Assembly (NCBI GenBank): GCA_000729835.1
Contig: JFHB01000261.1
Location: forward strand, 1-39,291
Origin: Atkinsonella hypoxylon
Lineage: Eukaryota > Ascomycota > Sordariomycetes > Hypocreales > Clavicipitaceae
DNA: 39,291 nucleotides
Direction: 5' to 3'
In this document: positions 24,079-35,704 of the stretch, piece by piece
How the letters are laid out: the number at the start of each line of letters is the position of its first letter
Position numbering within the stretch: the stretch's first letter is position 1
Program-made: the position numbers and the translations under genes
The notes under the pieces: generated by a model
What the model was told of the DNA's origin: nothing
What the model saw: only the letters and a program-made list of their open reading frames with translations
The model's database searches: none

Positions 24079-24771
24079 TGTTAAAAATAAGCTACCCTGT
24101 ATAGCCTATTTTTATGCCTACTAGTTGCTCTATCACGTGACCCTCATTAGGTCTTAATACGTTGATTTTTAGTAGAGATATCGCTGTTACTAGATGCAAA
24201 ACATCTAGAATCGACTAAGGCAAAGTTGCCTAACCTATAGTTAACTTTAACTGCGATTTTCTCTACAACTAGCAATAGTAGAAATTTAAGAAGTATACTA
24301 TTTAAAAGCTAAGAATTAGGGCTATTTAATAGTATAATTGTTAGATAGAGTTGCTTATAAGGGTTGCTTATTATTAGTAGAATTTGTTAAATTGTGCACG
24401 TAAATGTCTTGTTTGTATAGCTGTAAGTCGATTTTTTTATTTTTATATAGTAAATCTTTTTGCGGAAATTATAAAGTAGCTTACAAGCCCCTTCTAGCGA
24501 CTATAGCCCGCTAATATAGTTAGAGGGTCTATAAGGGACTGGAAAGATTTAAGATCCTACCCTTACTGTTCGTTACAGCGCTCTCAATATAAAGATACTA
24601 CTATTACAGTTATCTATTGCCTCTACGTGATCTATACTATACACTACAGCTTAATTTAGGCCGCTGCTGCTTCTACTACGTAATAATTGCTAGGAGCAAT
24701 TACAGGTGCTAAATCTAAGAGACTACTACCCTCTTAGATATCTAGTCCTGTAATCTCTATTATTTTCAATA
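24079..24771 (+). repeat. 5' LTR of B(2)
   Basis: A 693-bp LTR, shorter than those of B(1) because it lacks about 12 bases in the TGCCTATTAGTTGC area. It shares that shorter form with both reversed solo LTRs, so B has at least two subfamilies here. Confidence 0.93.
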
Positions 24772-24786
24772 GGTTATAAGCCCAGA
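24772..24786 (+). promoter_or_regulatory. Primer-binding site of B(2), half tRNA initiator Met
   Basis: GGTTATAAGCCCAGA is identical to the site in B(1) and directly follows the LTR. It is complementary to the initiator tRNA-Met anticodon arm with one mismatch. Confidence 0.85.
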
Positions 24787-25698
24787 AGACCTATCTGCAA
24801 GCTGTTAGCCCGCTGAAATCTACTATTGTGTACTGTATTACCCACTAGAAGCTATATTAAGACCTGCGCTAGCAGCTATCGCTGCCAAAAAATTAGTAGC
24901 TTGCTGGAAGCTATTAATACCTGCTGCACACACATTGCTAGCCACTATACTAGTGTTTTTATTCTGCCCACCCTGTGCCTCCTGCACTCTATGCACCCTG
25001 TGTATACACACTTTTAAAGCTATTCTTAATAGCTAGGTTCTATTGTTGCGCAACATTAAAATATACACATCCGTACATATTACATTTGCACTATAAATCG
25101 TTTTATTAGGCACTGCCTAATTAATTATTTCCATTAAGAAATAAGCTTAGCGCTGCACTGCATCGCTTGTTGTTGTTATATTGTGCACCCTATGCACCTC
25201 TGTTAGTAGCTATACTACAATTTATAGTGTACGCCTAACAGCTCTTGTCGCGGATATTTCTATGTTTTTGGTTGTAGAATTAATTTGTGTAGTAATCCTA
25301 CTGGTTGGGATTTTAAAGTAGGAATTAGCTAGATATCCCTAAATTAGCTGTGCCTAGGTCTCCACTGATTTATTAGAACCTAATTAGAGAAGAATCTCCT
25401 AAATTTTTTGGCTAAAATAGCTAGGACCTGTGTTTTATGCCCCTCGCGACCGCTTGTTAATCTAGTCTGCTATACAAATTGTATGCGTATACAGATCGCG
25501 ATACAACGCAGCCTTTAGAGCCCGTTATATCTATTACGAAAGAAATTGGAGAAAAATCTCAGTATAATTTCTGAAAATATAGGGCACTTCTAGCCTATAT
25601 TTAGTAAGAATTATTACTGTTATTTACTACTATTTCCACTGTAATTTAGGCTATAATTAGCTATAAAGAGCGTTAAATTAGCTATTAAAACCCTTAAA
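24787..25698 (+). other. 5' leader of B(2)
   Basis: This aligns with 9372-10313 of B(1) with small indels and is little mutated. A 63-codon open frame at 24826-25017 is not conserved: B(1) has a stop and a length difference there. It is not a gene. Confidence 0.7.
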
Positions 25699-25997
25699 AT
25701 AGCACCAAAAGGAACAGGCAAGGGAAAGAGCATAAGCCCTGAACGGGGTAGTGGTTCTAGTACACCAGCTACAGCTGCTGCTACTAGCTTTCCTAGTCCA
25801 GCAAGATCCCCCCCTTAGCTAGTAGATTCCTCTTCTGATAAAGAAGATTATACAGCTGAGAAGGCTCTAAAAGAAGCTAGATTAGCTTCTGAAAGAGTAG
25901 TGCAAGTCTATAATGTTCAAGCTGATCTAAAAGCTCAAATGGATAAGCAACAAGAGACCCTAAATAGATTCATTAGGTATAGTGAAGCAAAACAAAG
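25699..25997 (+). pseudogene. B(2) Gag N-terminal part, split by C
   Basis: The frame starts at ATA 25699-25701, a probable mutated ATG, and runs about 100 codons with one stop (TAG 25816-25818, a former Gln). It reads a Ser/Pro-rich N-terminus and then a charged, probably coiled-coil region (EKALKEARLASERVV, then MDKQQETLNRFI). It breaks at 25997 with caaag and continues in the same gag at 35948. It is far less mutated than the neighbouring C interior. Confidence 0.9.
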
Positions 25998-26240
25998 TGT
26001 TACGGGATAATCATACAGACCTGCAGGTCACTAGTGTACGTAACCGCAATTATGTATAAGTAGTCAGAAGCAACACTTAGGTAGTTAGATTAAACAATTA
26101 ACTATTATTTACTAGAACACTATTACTAGATGCTCCTTACAGTAACTCTTATAACTCCTCTTATAAATCTTTATATAACTTATTAAATCTAACAACCTAT
26201 TGTTACTTCTAATAAACCTACATTAGATTATACTATAATA
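25998..26240 (+). repeat. 5' LTR of C
   Basis: It starts TGTTACGGGATAATC and ends TATACTATAATA, a mutated form of the CACACCGTAACA seen in the 3' copy. The left third is preserved and the right 90 bases carry about 21 transitions relative to the 3' LTR. A TATAAG at 26055-26060 is a weak promoter candidate. Confidence 0.95.
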
Positions 26241-28850
26241 AGTAGTAGTAATTGCTTCTAATTGTTGCTAACCCTCCTTAAGCTTAAAAAGCTAAAATTG
26301 CAATATTTAAGATAGAGTAACTTTAGAAGAAGCTTAGTAGAAGGAATTATATTCCTTTTATTAATAAAGAACTTAAAACTATACACTAATTCTATAAATT
26401 TTACCGCTAAAATCTAGATTTCTAGATTTAAAAAAGAGATCTTATACCTTAGGAGAAAAGAAGCCTACTACTTTATTTTACTTACTATAAATTTGTTAAT
26501 AAACAGCTTAAATTATATAACTAACCTAAGCTAGTAGAACTACCTTCTTACTAGAATACTATTAATACTTCTATAGTACAGTAGGTATAGAGGTAGGTTA
26601 ATAGAATTATTAATAAAGCTAAATCTACTAAACTCCTTATAGATTTACTAATAGTAATGCTAAAAGAAAAAGCTAAAGCTAGATTATTTAAATCTAATAG
26701 CTTAGGAGATACTATTTATAAAGCTAGTACTAGTTTTACCTAGAATATTAAAGGAAAGTAAGTATAAAGATCTAGATTTATACTGCTTACTAAGGACCTA
26801 GATCTATTAAATACACCTTAAACTACTAAAAAGAACTTACTAATTAAAGAACTAGCTAAAATCTTATTGCTTTTATAGGCCTACTAGAGGTTTTATACCT
26901 TTAAGCTAAAGTATAAAGTAGAGAAAGCAGTAAATCTACTTAAAAAAAAGAACCTTTTATTAGAATAGCTTATAGGTTTTTCTATAGAAATTAGTAGGTA
27001 AATTAGTAGAATTAAGGGAGAATTAATTAATAAAATTAGTAGATTATAGAGAGAATTAAATAATAAAATTACTGCTCTTTAGGTAAAGTAATAATACTTA
27101 GCCTAAAAAATAAAGACTATACTTAAGCCTTAGAATAAATACAATAAATAATACTATACCTAATAAAGCTTTTAGCTTAAGGATTATAGGTAAAGGGCTT
27201 TTAATCTTTACTTACCTCTAAAAGATAACTAGAACTAAAAGTAAGGTTAAAAGCAACCTCTAGGTAAAAGAAACTATATAATATAGAGATACTCTAAATA
27301 CTCTAGTACTTTTCTAAAAGAATAGAAGCTACTATAATTTCTAAAGAATTTATTAGAGTAATACTATAATAGTAAGGCTAAGAAGAGCTAAGATACTAAA
27401 AAAGACTAAAATTAAGTATTTAGTAACTTTAAATATTAGTATATAAATTAATAAGTACTATACTATATTAGAAATAATAATCCTTAGCTAAATCTAGTAG
27501 ATAAAAGGCTAGATCTACATTAGGAATAGAATAACTAAAGCAATATATAGTTCTAAGCCCCTAAGAAATAGATAAGTTCTATATAGAAGATTACTAATAT
27601 TAGTTACTTTAAACCCTTTAATAATAGAAATATCTATAAGCTAATTTTATATAAAGGAAAGTACACTATTTTCTATAATATAGAGCTATAGATCTAAGCT
27701 GTTAAAGACTACTGTAGCTATAGTGTAATTAACGCCTAAGAAGCTATTTACATTAAGCTTTAAACTCTCTTTAAAGAGAATATATTAATATAGTATAGGT
27801 AGTATCTAGATTACTATAAAAAAATAGCTATTTTTAGTAGTTTAAACTCTATTTATACTGCTATCTATAAAGAATTTAGTATATAAATCTAGAATATAAT
27901 AATATAGCTAGATTTAGCTAAGTTTATAGAGTAAAATATAATTAAAGAAAAATTATTTAGGGAATTTACCTCTAAAGTATTCTAATATACCTATATAAAT
28001 AGTAAAACTACTAATCTTTAGCTTCTTTTAAGACTCTATTATAAGCTATACCTAGAATTATAATAGCTATACTTAATTTTAACAGCAAAAGACCTAAGAT
28101 CTATATATATTACTATAGTAAATAATAAGGTTAAGGATCTATAAGAATACCTTAAGGATCTAGAAAAACAATAAAAGTTAAAAGACTATAAGGAAGGTAA
28201 TAATACCTACTATACTTAAAGTAAATTTAATAGTAAGAACTCTAAAAACAATAAAGTAGCTTAAGGTAACTAAGCTAACTAGAATAGAAGCAATAGTTAA
28301 TTTTAGTTCTAACCTTTATTCTATAAAAATTATAGAAATAATTATACTTAATACCTACTATAAAACTAAAGGAATTAGCTACTAAAAGAGTAGTAACTTT
28401 AGCCTTAGTAAAACTAAGATTTAGAAGCTAGCTAGAATTATTAGCTAGAGCTATAGTATTCTTAGTAGCTTTAACGTTTTTAATAATAGAGCTTACTATA
28501 GAATAATAAGGAATATACCTATATAATAACGTTTAAAGATAAATTTAACTAAAAAAACTATAAGAAGTACCTTAAAAGCTATAAATATTAGCTAATAGAA
28601 GAAGAAGAAATAGTTAATACTAAAGAACTACTAACTAGCCTAAAATCTAACTTTATTAAAACCTATTTTACTAAAAGTAAAGAAAAGTAAAAAAAAAAGG
28701 TTTAAATAAAGGTAAACTAGAAGGATTTATAGAGAATTTAGATAAAGTAAGTAGTTAAAGTAGTTATAAGGCTATAGCTTATTAAATTTAGTATTTTAAA
28801 GTTAAATTTCTTCCTAAAGATTTCTATTTAATTCTATAATAAAGAACTAT
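26241..28850 (+). pseudogene. C Gag region, dead
   Basis: This is about 2.6 kb before the protease, long for a gypsy Gag. The part that reads best is 27770-28700, in phase with pol: an alpha-helical, Leu- and Gln-rich stretch, then an Asn/Ser/Gln-rich region (about 28190-28370), then an acidic/Lys-rich stretch before protease. I cannot recognise a CCHC zinc knuckle. No primer-binding site is clear right after the LTR (AGTAGTAGTAATTGC). Gag would form the particle shell. The assignment is by position and frame, not by a named domain. Confidence 0.6.
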
Positions 28851-29215
28851 TATATTAAATCTACTTAAATACTAAAACCTCTTTAGTGCTAGTTAATAAA
28901 GTATAGTTAACTTAGTTTAGTTAAAATATAAAATAGGCAAAAATAGAGCTAAAACTAGTTACTAAAGTGCAATTATCCTTCTATATCTCTAAGACAGCTA
29001 CATTTAACTTCTATATCCCTAGATCTATATATAGTGTGCCTATAACTAGCTATTTTATAGTTATAGCTAATATAATAAGTAACTTAAAACTAAAGCTCCT
29101 TTTAGGTTTAACCTTTCTCTATAATTATAGTGTTAAAATTAATTTTATTTGCTCTAGAGCTACTATTAAGTCTATTTATAATATAGTTATAGAAATAGGT
29201 ATCTTTTAGCTAATT
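28851..29215 (+). pseudogene. C retropepsin-type protease, dead
   Basis: The active-site triad Asp-Thr-Gly appears as Asn-Thr-Lys, followed by TSLVLVN (28868-28890). A LLLGLTFLYNY segment (about 29093) corresponds to the C-terminal hydrophobic part of retroviral-type aspartic proteases. The 80-codon open stretch at 28967-29209 is the middle and end of this domain in the pol frame, not an independent gene. The enzyme would cut the Gag-Pol polyprotein. Confidence 0.75.
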
Positions 29216-31300
29216 TTAAAGATTCTATATTAGAACGTAATAGTAGTATAAGCTATAATAATTCCGCTAAAATTATAGAAGTATATTCTAGTTAAATAGA
29301 AGAAGGTACTAGCTAATAAAAAGGCTACTGCCTACTATATATACTTAAAATCTAACCTTATTCTAGATATATTGCTTAGTATAACTAACTAGAAATAAAT
29401 AGTAGCCTATAATTATTTAGATAAATTTATTATAATCTAGAAAAATTAAAAGGTTGCTTATCTTTAGTATAATAAAGAGCTTAAGGCTAACTATATAATT
29501 ATAAACCTATTTAATTTATATATATATTTTTCTAAAGATATTGCACCTAATAATAGTTTATTGCTTATAGAAGATTATAAGATATAGAAAGAAGGTAATA
29601 GTAGTAGGTTTAACCCTAAGAAAGTTAATAATAGTATCTCTATATATAGAATCTCTTATTCTAAGAATATACTATATATCTACAATAAATATAAGATTAA
29701 GGTAGAAAACTTAAACCTAAATGTTACAGCTAAACTTATTAACTTAACGAATAAATATAATATTTATTGTAATAAAGGTATTATTCCTATGCCTAAAGAC
29801 TAATATATAAGAGTAAATCTAGTAAATAAATAGTAAAAGCAGCTAAAACCTATTTAAATCTACCTACTAGGAGCTAAAGATAAAGCTAAATTAGATAAGG
29901 TTTATAATAAGCTATATTTAAGTAGAAAGATATTATATTTAGATAACTTAGCAGCTATAGCCTACTTAGCCTTTATAGTGTAGATTAAAACCTTAATAGA
30001 AAAGAAAGAATAAGTTATAGTTAATATAAAGCTGCTTAATAGTATAGTAATACTAAATATATACTCTTTACTAAATTAATTAGATATTATAGTAGATATA
30101 TATAGTAAGAAGATATTTTTACTCTTTAATATATTAAGGTTTTTCTACTAGCTTTCTATAAAATAAAAGCATTAATCTTATATAGTAGTAATATTAAAAT
30201 AAGGATTAAAAGCATTAAATATAGTGCTTATAGGCTTTAAGAATGCTTTAGCTTTTACTTAATAGTATATAGACTAATTATTTTAAAAGTATTAATATTT
30301 TATATAAATTTATATTAATAACATTATTATATTCTTTAACTCTACTAAGGACTACCTTATATACCTTAATATAGTCTTATTAATTCTAAAGAAAAATAAG
30401 TTAATAATAGCTATAAAGAAGTTATTTATAAACTACTTAGCTATTTAGCTGTTAAGTTTTATTGTTAATAGCAATAGAATTACTAATATAAATAATAGGC
30501 TAAAAGCTTTTTAAAAACTTAAGTTTCTAGTAGATCTTATAAATCTAAAGACCTTTATTAGTATAGCTAGCTTTTTATAGAAGAGTATTCTATAGTTTAA
30601 TATATAAATTTACTTACTATAGAAACAAAAGACTACTTTACTATAAAAGCTTTATAAAAAAGGCTTAGCTAATAGTTTACTAAAACTAATATACTAAAAG
30701 AAAGCCTAAAAAGTAATATTTTTGCTAAAACTTAAGAAAAAGAAGGTATTCTAAGAGGTAAAGGTATACCTTAATAAAAATACTATTTTATAGCACTATA
30801 ACTTTAGTAAGTATTTATTCTTTAAAGTTAACGCTTATAAAGAAGAATTTAGGCTCTTTATCTTTTAGCTTATAGGTAAATAGAATAGTTATAGTATACT
30901 TAATAAAGATATTAAAAATAATTAGCTTTAACTAATTCTTTTTCTCTTAAGATATACTTTTAACCTAAAGAAACACTATAGATTAACTAAGGTAAAGGTA
31001 GCTACAATTATATAGAGTGTTTAAAAGCTATAGAAAATAGTTTAATCTAACTACTACACTATTAATATTATTATAGACTACTTATTAGTAAAAGGGATTA
31101 TTAAATACACCTTACTTACTATAATAGATCTAGATAAAGCTAACCTAAAATTAGCTAAAGTAGCTAATTATTTATTATAATTTAACTTAAGAGTTTTCTA
31201 TATACTAGAAGTGCTAAATATAGTATTAAATATACTCTTTAGGTTGCTAGTTATAGTTTTATACTAAAAGAAAGCTTATAACAGTAAATTTAATAAGCTT
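29216..31300 (+). pseudogene. C reverse transcriptase and RNase H, dead
   Basis: The pre-palm region has LGAKDKAKLDKVYN (about 29868), then VVNIKLLNS-type sequence and FYQLSIKQKHQS (about 30140). NIVLIGFKNALAFTQQYID (about 30215) is the typical fungal gypsy motif, and the catalytic box YIDD appears as YINN (30311-30322). LLSFIVN and a connection segment follow. RNase H is seen at about 30815-31260, beginning FFKVNAYKEE and ending in a decayed NVVPDALSRL-type tail (VLNILFRL). The reading phase is unchanged from protease. Both active-site Asp residues are lost. Confidence 0.88.
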
Positions 31301-32910
31301 AATATAAGCGCGTTTTTTGCTAAAGAATGTAGCACTACAGCAGTATTAAATAAAGGTTTAAAAGAGGAAATTGTTTAAGGCTATAGTTTTAATCTAAAGC
31401 TTAGTAGAATTATAGAAGGTATTAAGAACTTTTATAAAAAGTAGAATTAGTAAAATTAATAATAAAGACTAAGGATTCTACTATATAAATAGACTCTATA
31501 AGATAATAGACTTTTATACTATTATAATAGAAAAGGCCTATTCTAACTGTATATACCTATAAAGATTATAGAATCTATCCTTAAAATAGTTTATAATAAT
31601 TAGAACTATTTTAGCGCCTATAGAATAGCAGTAGAATTATAAGTAGTTTACTTTCTATAGATATATAAGTAGATTTACGCCTATATTACTTACTACTATA
31701 CCTATAAAGAAAACGCAATTAACTGCAGTAAGCTGCTAGAGGAATTAAGGTTGTTAAAGTTAGTTCTAACTTCTTTCTATATAATTTCGCTTAATTTTAT
31801 TACTAATATACCTAAAGTTAGCTTAATAAACACCCTATAGTAAAAAGATAAATATAGCTTCTATAACTTACTGTATTTAGTAAATTGCTTATTTAGTAAG
31901 TAAATAATCCTTATACTTAGGTATATAATATATATAGCAGAAATTTAGGTAGAACTACTCTTATAGATACTATAGTTATTAGACTAAAGCCTTCTTAAGT
32001 AGATTATAAGCAACTAAGATCTAAAGTTTATTTTTAACATTTAAAGAAGTATATTTACCTAAATTAAAAGTAAATTACTTATAGCTATAGCTTACTACCT
32101 ATAAATAGATAGAACAGCTAAACAGAAGAATTAAATAGTTATTATTACTATTTAATACTATATAGTTATAAATCTAGATACACTATAGACTGCAATACTT
32201 CTAGCACTATAGCACTAACTTAATAATATAGTAGTAGCTAGTATAGAGATTTCCTTTAACAAACTTATATATAGTTTCTAACTAGCTACTATTATTAATT
32301 TAATCTAATTAAATAACATTTCTAGCAATAGAATAGATATAAGCAATATAGCTGTACTTTAGAAGCTATACTAGTAAGAGGTAGAAATAGCTATTAGTAT
32401 AGTAAATGCCTTAAGTAAAATTAAATATAACGCTTAGTATAAGCCTATTAATATTAAAGTAAAGAATATAGTCTACCTATAATTACACTAAGGATATATA
32501 CTTCTAGAAAAACTAAAAAAGAAATAGTCTCCTTAATAGATAAAGCTATATAAGGTTCTTATAAAAGTAAGCTTATTATTATTTTATCTAGATTTTCTAC
32601 TAGATTTATATATACACTTAGTAGTATTAGTAGCTTACCTTTAGAAGCTAAGATAAAGTAAAAACTCTTTTAACTAAAAAGAGCAACTACTACTGCTAAT
32701 TACAATAGAAAGGTCTAATATAGAGAACTATTAGGAAATTAAGCGAATTTATGCCTATTAAATCTAATGTTTCTACAGTAAGTTAAGTAAGCTATATTTA
32801 GAATTCCTTATACAATAGAAAGGGTTCTTTACTAAAGATAATTAATAGATTTCTAAAGATAAGCTTAAAGTTAATACTTCTAAAATTATAAATAAATATC
32901 TATAGAAGCA
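31301..32910 (+). pseudogene. C integrase with C-terminal chromodomain, dead
   Basis: A decayed zinc-binding part (about 31590-31730) precedes the core. Core landmarks are SLNFITNIPKV (about 31791), SNQDLKFIFNI (about 32010) and AYYLQIDRTAKQKN (about 32090), which correspond to the three catalytic positions of gypsy integrases. QLNNIVVASIEIS (about 32218) is the usual conserved helix. After the GPY-like region (about 32500-32650), a chromodomain is readable: EIKRIYAY (about 32726), then YLEFLIQ-stop-KG (32794 on) and ISKDKL. Chromodomains of this class steer insertion to heterochromatin, in line with the surroundings. Confidence 0.85.
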
Positions 32911-33509
32911 CTTTATAAATTAGAAAAAAGAGTATTAGCGTTATTAGAAGAGTAATATAGCTTACTAAAAAACTCTAAATTAGCTAGTAGAAGCTTACTA
33001 CTAACTCTTTTCCTTATAAGTCTTAATTTCCTTTATTATATAATAGATTATTTAAATCTTTTAGTATCTCTTTCTTTATTTCCTTATTTATTATTATTAA
33101 AACTATTAAAATTAACCTATATTATAGAATTATAGAAGGTTAGGAAGAAAACACCTATAAATCTATATACTATTATTTTAACCTACTTTTCCTATAAATT
33201 TACCTTTACTTTTATAAATTTTTACACTTTTTACTATATAACCTTTTTCTTATACCTTTATATATTATAAAGTCTTTATAAATTTATTAATACTATTATA
33301 GCTGCTACTTTTTCTATTCCCTTAGGCTATTATTTAGCTACTTTTAATAGTTAAACACTAAAATATTACACTAAAGGCAATAGACTGCTTATAGAGTAAA
33401 TTCCTATAGCCTATAGAACTAACTAGCCTCTATAGAGCTACTTCTAGCTCTTTCTATTCTCTCTATAGAAAATCTACTACTATTATTCTTTTTTTTTAGT
33501 AGTTTAGAA
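32911..33509 (+). other. C spacer between pol and the extra frame
   Basis: About 600 bases are rich in T and A, including T runs near 33480. The integrase frame still lacks TGA for a short way after the chromodomain, so the true pol end is not fixed. No domain or RNA structure is recognisable. Confidence 0.5.
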
Positions 33510-35190
33510 TTATTAATTCTAGTAAACCTAAATAGCTTATTTTAAGAAGAAAATAACAATAGTAATTACACTTAAGCTATAATACTACTACTATTTAAAC
33601 CTAAAGAAGAATATATTACTTCTAATATATATATTAATTATAACAATAGTTTTAACGCTAAAAGTAAAGGCTTTAAGTTTAAGGAGTAGAAATATAACTA
33701 TAAAGGTAATATAGTAGCTATAGAGCTAAATAACATTAAAACTTATCTTATATTACTTAATTTCTACTGCCTATATAGCACTTTTAGTAGGCCTAAAAGT
33801 ACTAAAAGCACCCTAAAAGTTAATAAGTTTATTCTTAGCACTATTTCTATAGAAATTAAAGATAATATTAATATTACTAATGTAAAGCCTATTACAGAAG
33901 ACTATAGTTAGTATTACTACACTAATAGAGCTAAAGAAAAGGTATAGAATATAGAAAATACTATTTACACTTATACCTATAAATTTACCCTTAAAGGTAG
34001 TATAATAGATAAAACTAGCATTAAGGTCTCTAAAGATAATATATATTACTTACTCTAGTAGAATATAGTAATATATATCTTTAGGATTTATAATAACTAT
34101 AAAGTAAAGCGCTAGAACTAGCAATATAAAGGTAAGAATGCTAAGGTATCTATAGGTAACGCTAAAGTAGCTAGAAGAGGCAAGATATAGGCAAAAGCAG
34201 TAGCTACTGTATACTACAGTAGTAATATAGTAAAAAAAGGTAAAGAAACTATTACTGTAGATTTATCTATTAGTTTACTGTTATAGGCAGCGTTACTTAC
34301 TATTTACTTCTTTAATAAATTTAGTAGAATTAACAGCACTATTATAGGTGCTTTAGCTAGTATTAGCTGTATAAACTTACTCTTTATTCTATTAGCTAAG
34401 GTACAATTCTAGAGCTAGTATAATAGTTTCCTTTAGAAGAAGTATAAATTTAACGCTAAAGAAATAATTAAAGCTTACCTTAAGAACACTTCTATAGGTA
34501 GTAACGCTATATAGAAGCAACTTAACCTCTATATTACTAAAATTAATAAGTTAAATAAAAAGATTAACTAGGTTAGAATAGAGGCTAAAGGAGGTCTATT
34601 TAATAAGTAGTTTAATAAATTATAGACTACTATCTACAGTATATATAACTAACTAAATAGCATAAGTTAATTTAATAAAGGTATTAATAACGTTATTAAT
34701 AAAAATAAAACCTTACTAAAGGTTGCTAGTAATATTAATATACTGTAGGCAGAAAGCAAACACTTATAATACAAAATTAACTGCATTTATATAAACTTCT
34801 TAGAACGCTTAGCTAACTAGCCTATTGCTATATAAGGCCTCTTTAGTAATAGATTTAGCACTATTTAATGTAGAAGAAGTACTTAGTTTATTCTAATTAA
34901 CCTATCTTTAATATATTTCTCTTTATTAATTCTATAAGAGATACCTCTTGCAGTAAAGCTAATACTAACTAAGGTAAAAACGCTAACTAAGAGGCTAGCT
35001 ATAGGTAAACTAGTAGAAATACCTACTAAGCGTAAAACTAGTACCTCTTAGGCAAAACCCTCCTTAAAGCTACTAAGAACGTCCTTTAGCTTTACTTTCT
35101 AGAGAGAACTAATAGCTTACTATAACTAACTAACAATTTACTGCTATTATTAATGCTTAAGGATTAGAATAAGCTGTATATATATAAAGA
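33510..35190 (+). pseudogene. C post-pol frame, unknown function, with hydrophobic segments
   Basis: After the chromodomain, a long frame in a different phase from pol (for example codons from 33651) runs about 500 or more codons, interrupted only by TAA and TAG. Its content is varied and protein-like: GNIVAIELNNIKTY (about 33702), a Lys/Thr-rich stretch, SIGNAKVARRGK (about 34150), two hydrophobic segments (about 34269-34317 and 34339-34401, the second about 21 residues), and then a charged helical region. A Thr/Lys/Glu-rich tail lies near 34970-35060. I recognise no family. It could be an acquired host gene, a membrane or envelope-like protein, or a second structural protein. Ends are uncertain and no start codon is assigned. 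Confidence 0.5.
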
Positions 35191-35704
35191 AATACACTAA
35201 AGAGATTTAACAGAAAATTTACTTTAATATAGATTAATTTTTAATGCTTTTAACACTATATAGAATAATCTTATACAAAGAATGTGCTATATAGATTTAA
35301 TAAATTAGCTTTATTATATAAGATTAATTTATAGGATTTAACATTATCTAGGATAATTTTGCGTAACTTCACTTATATATAGAATATAGAATAAGCTTTA
35401 ACGCTCTATTAGGTTTAAGGAAATCTATTAATTTAATATATAGATTTAATAGTTACTAGATTATAAGTGTAATTTAGGCATTATAAGTGCACAGGAAAAT
35501 ACGTAAATATAGCAACCTATACTGTAGATTGCACTACAATAACAACAACGTATGCTTACGCAATAAAACAATAACTACCTTTCTGCACCTTTTATAACAG
35601 CTAGATTAATAAGTTATTTAGTTTAATCTAACACGCCTTCTAATAACTAACACTTAATTTTTAGAACAGCTAGAACAGCTAATCTTTTTTATAGAAGTAG
35701 CACT
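35191..35704 (+). other. C 3' untranslated region
   Basis: About 500 bases lie before the 3' LTR, AT-rich, with no recognised coding content. The stretch just left of the LTR (AGAAGTAGCACT) may be a mutated polypurine tract, but this is weak. Confidence 0.45.

Noticed and set aside
8651..24771. CRISPR array or other spaced repeat array
   Set aside because: The repeats are LTRs of hundreds of bases with target duplications. There is no short regular repeat-spacer pattern.
24826..25017. 63-codon open frame in the B(2) leader
   Set aside because: It uses a TTG start, and the matching region of B(1) has a stop and a five-base length difference, so it is not conserved.
28967..29209. 80-codon open frame as a separate gene
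   Set aside because: It is in the pol phase of C and forms the middle of the protease domain.
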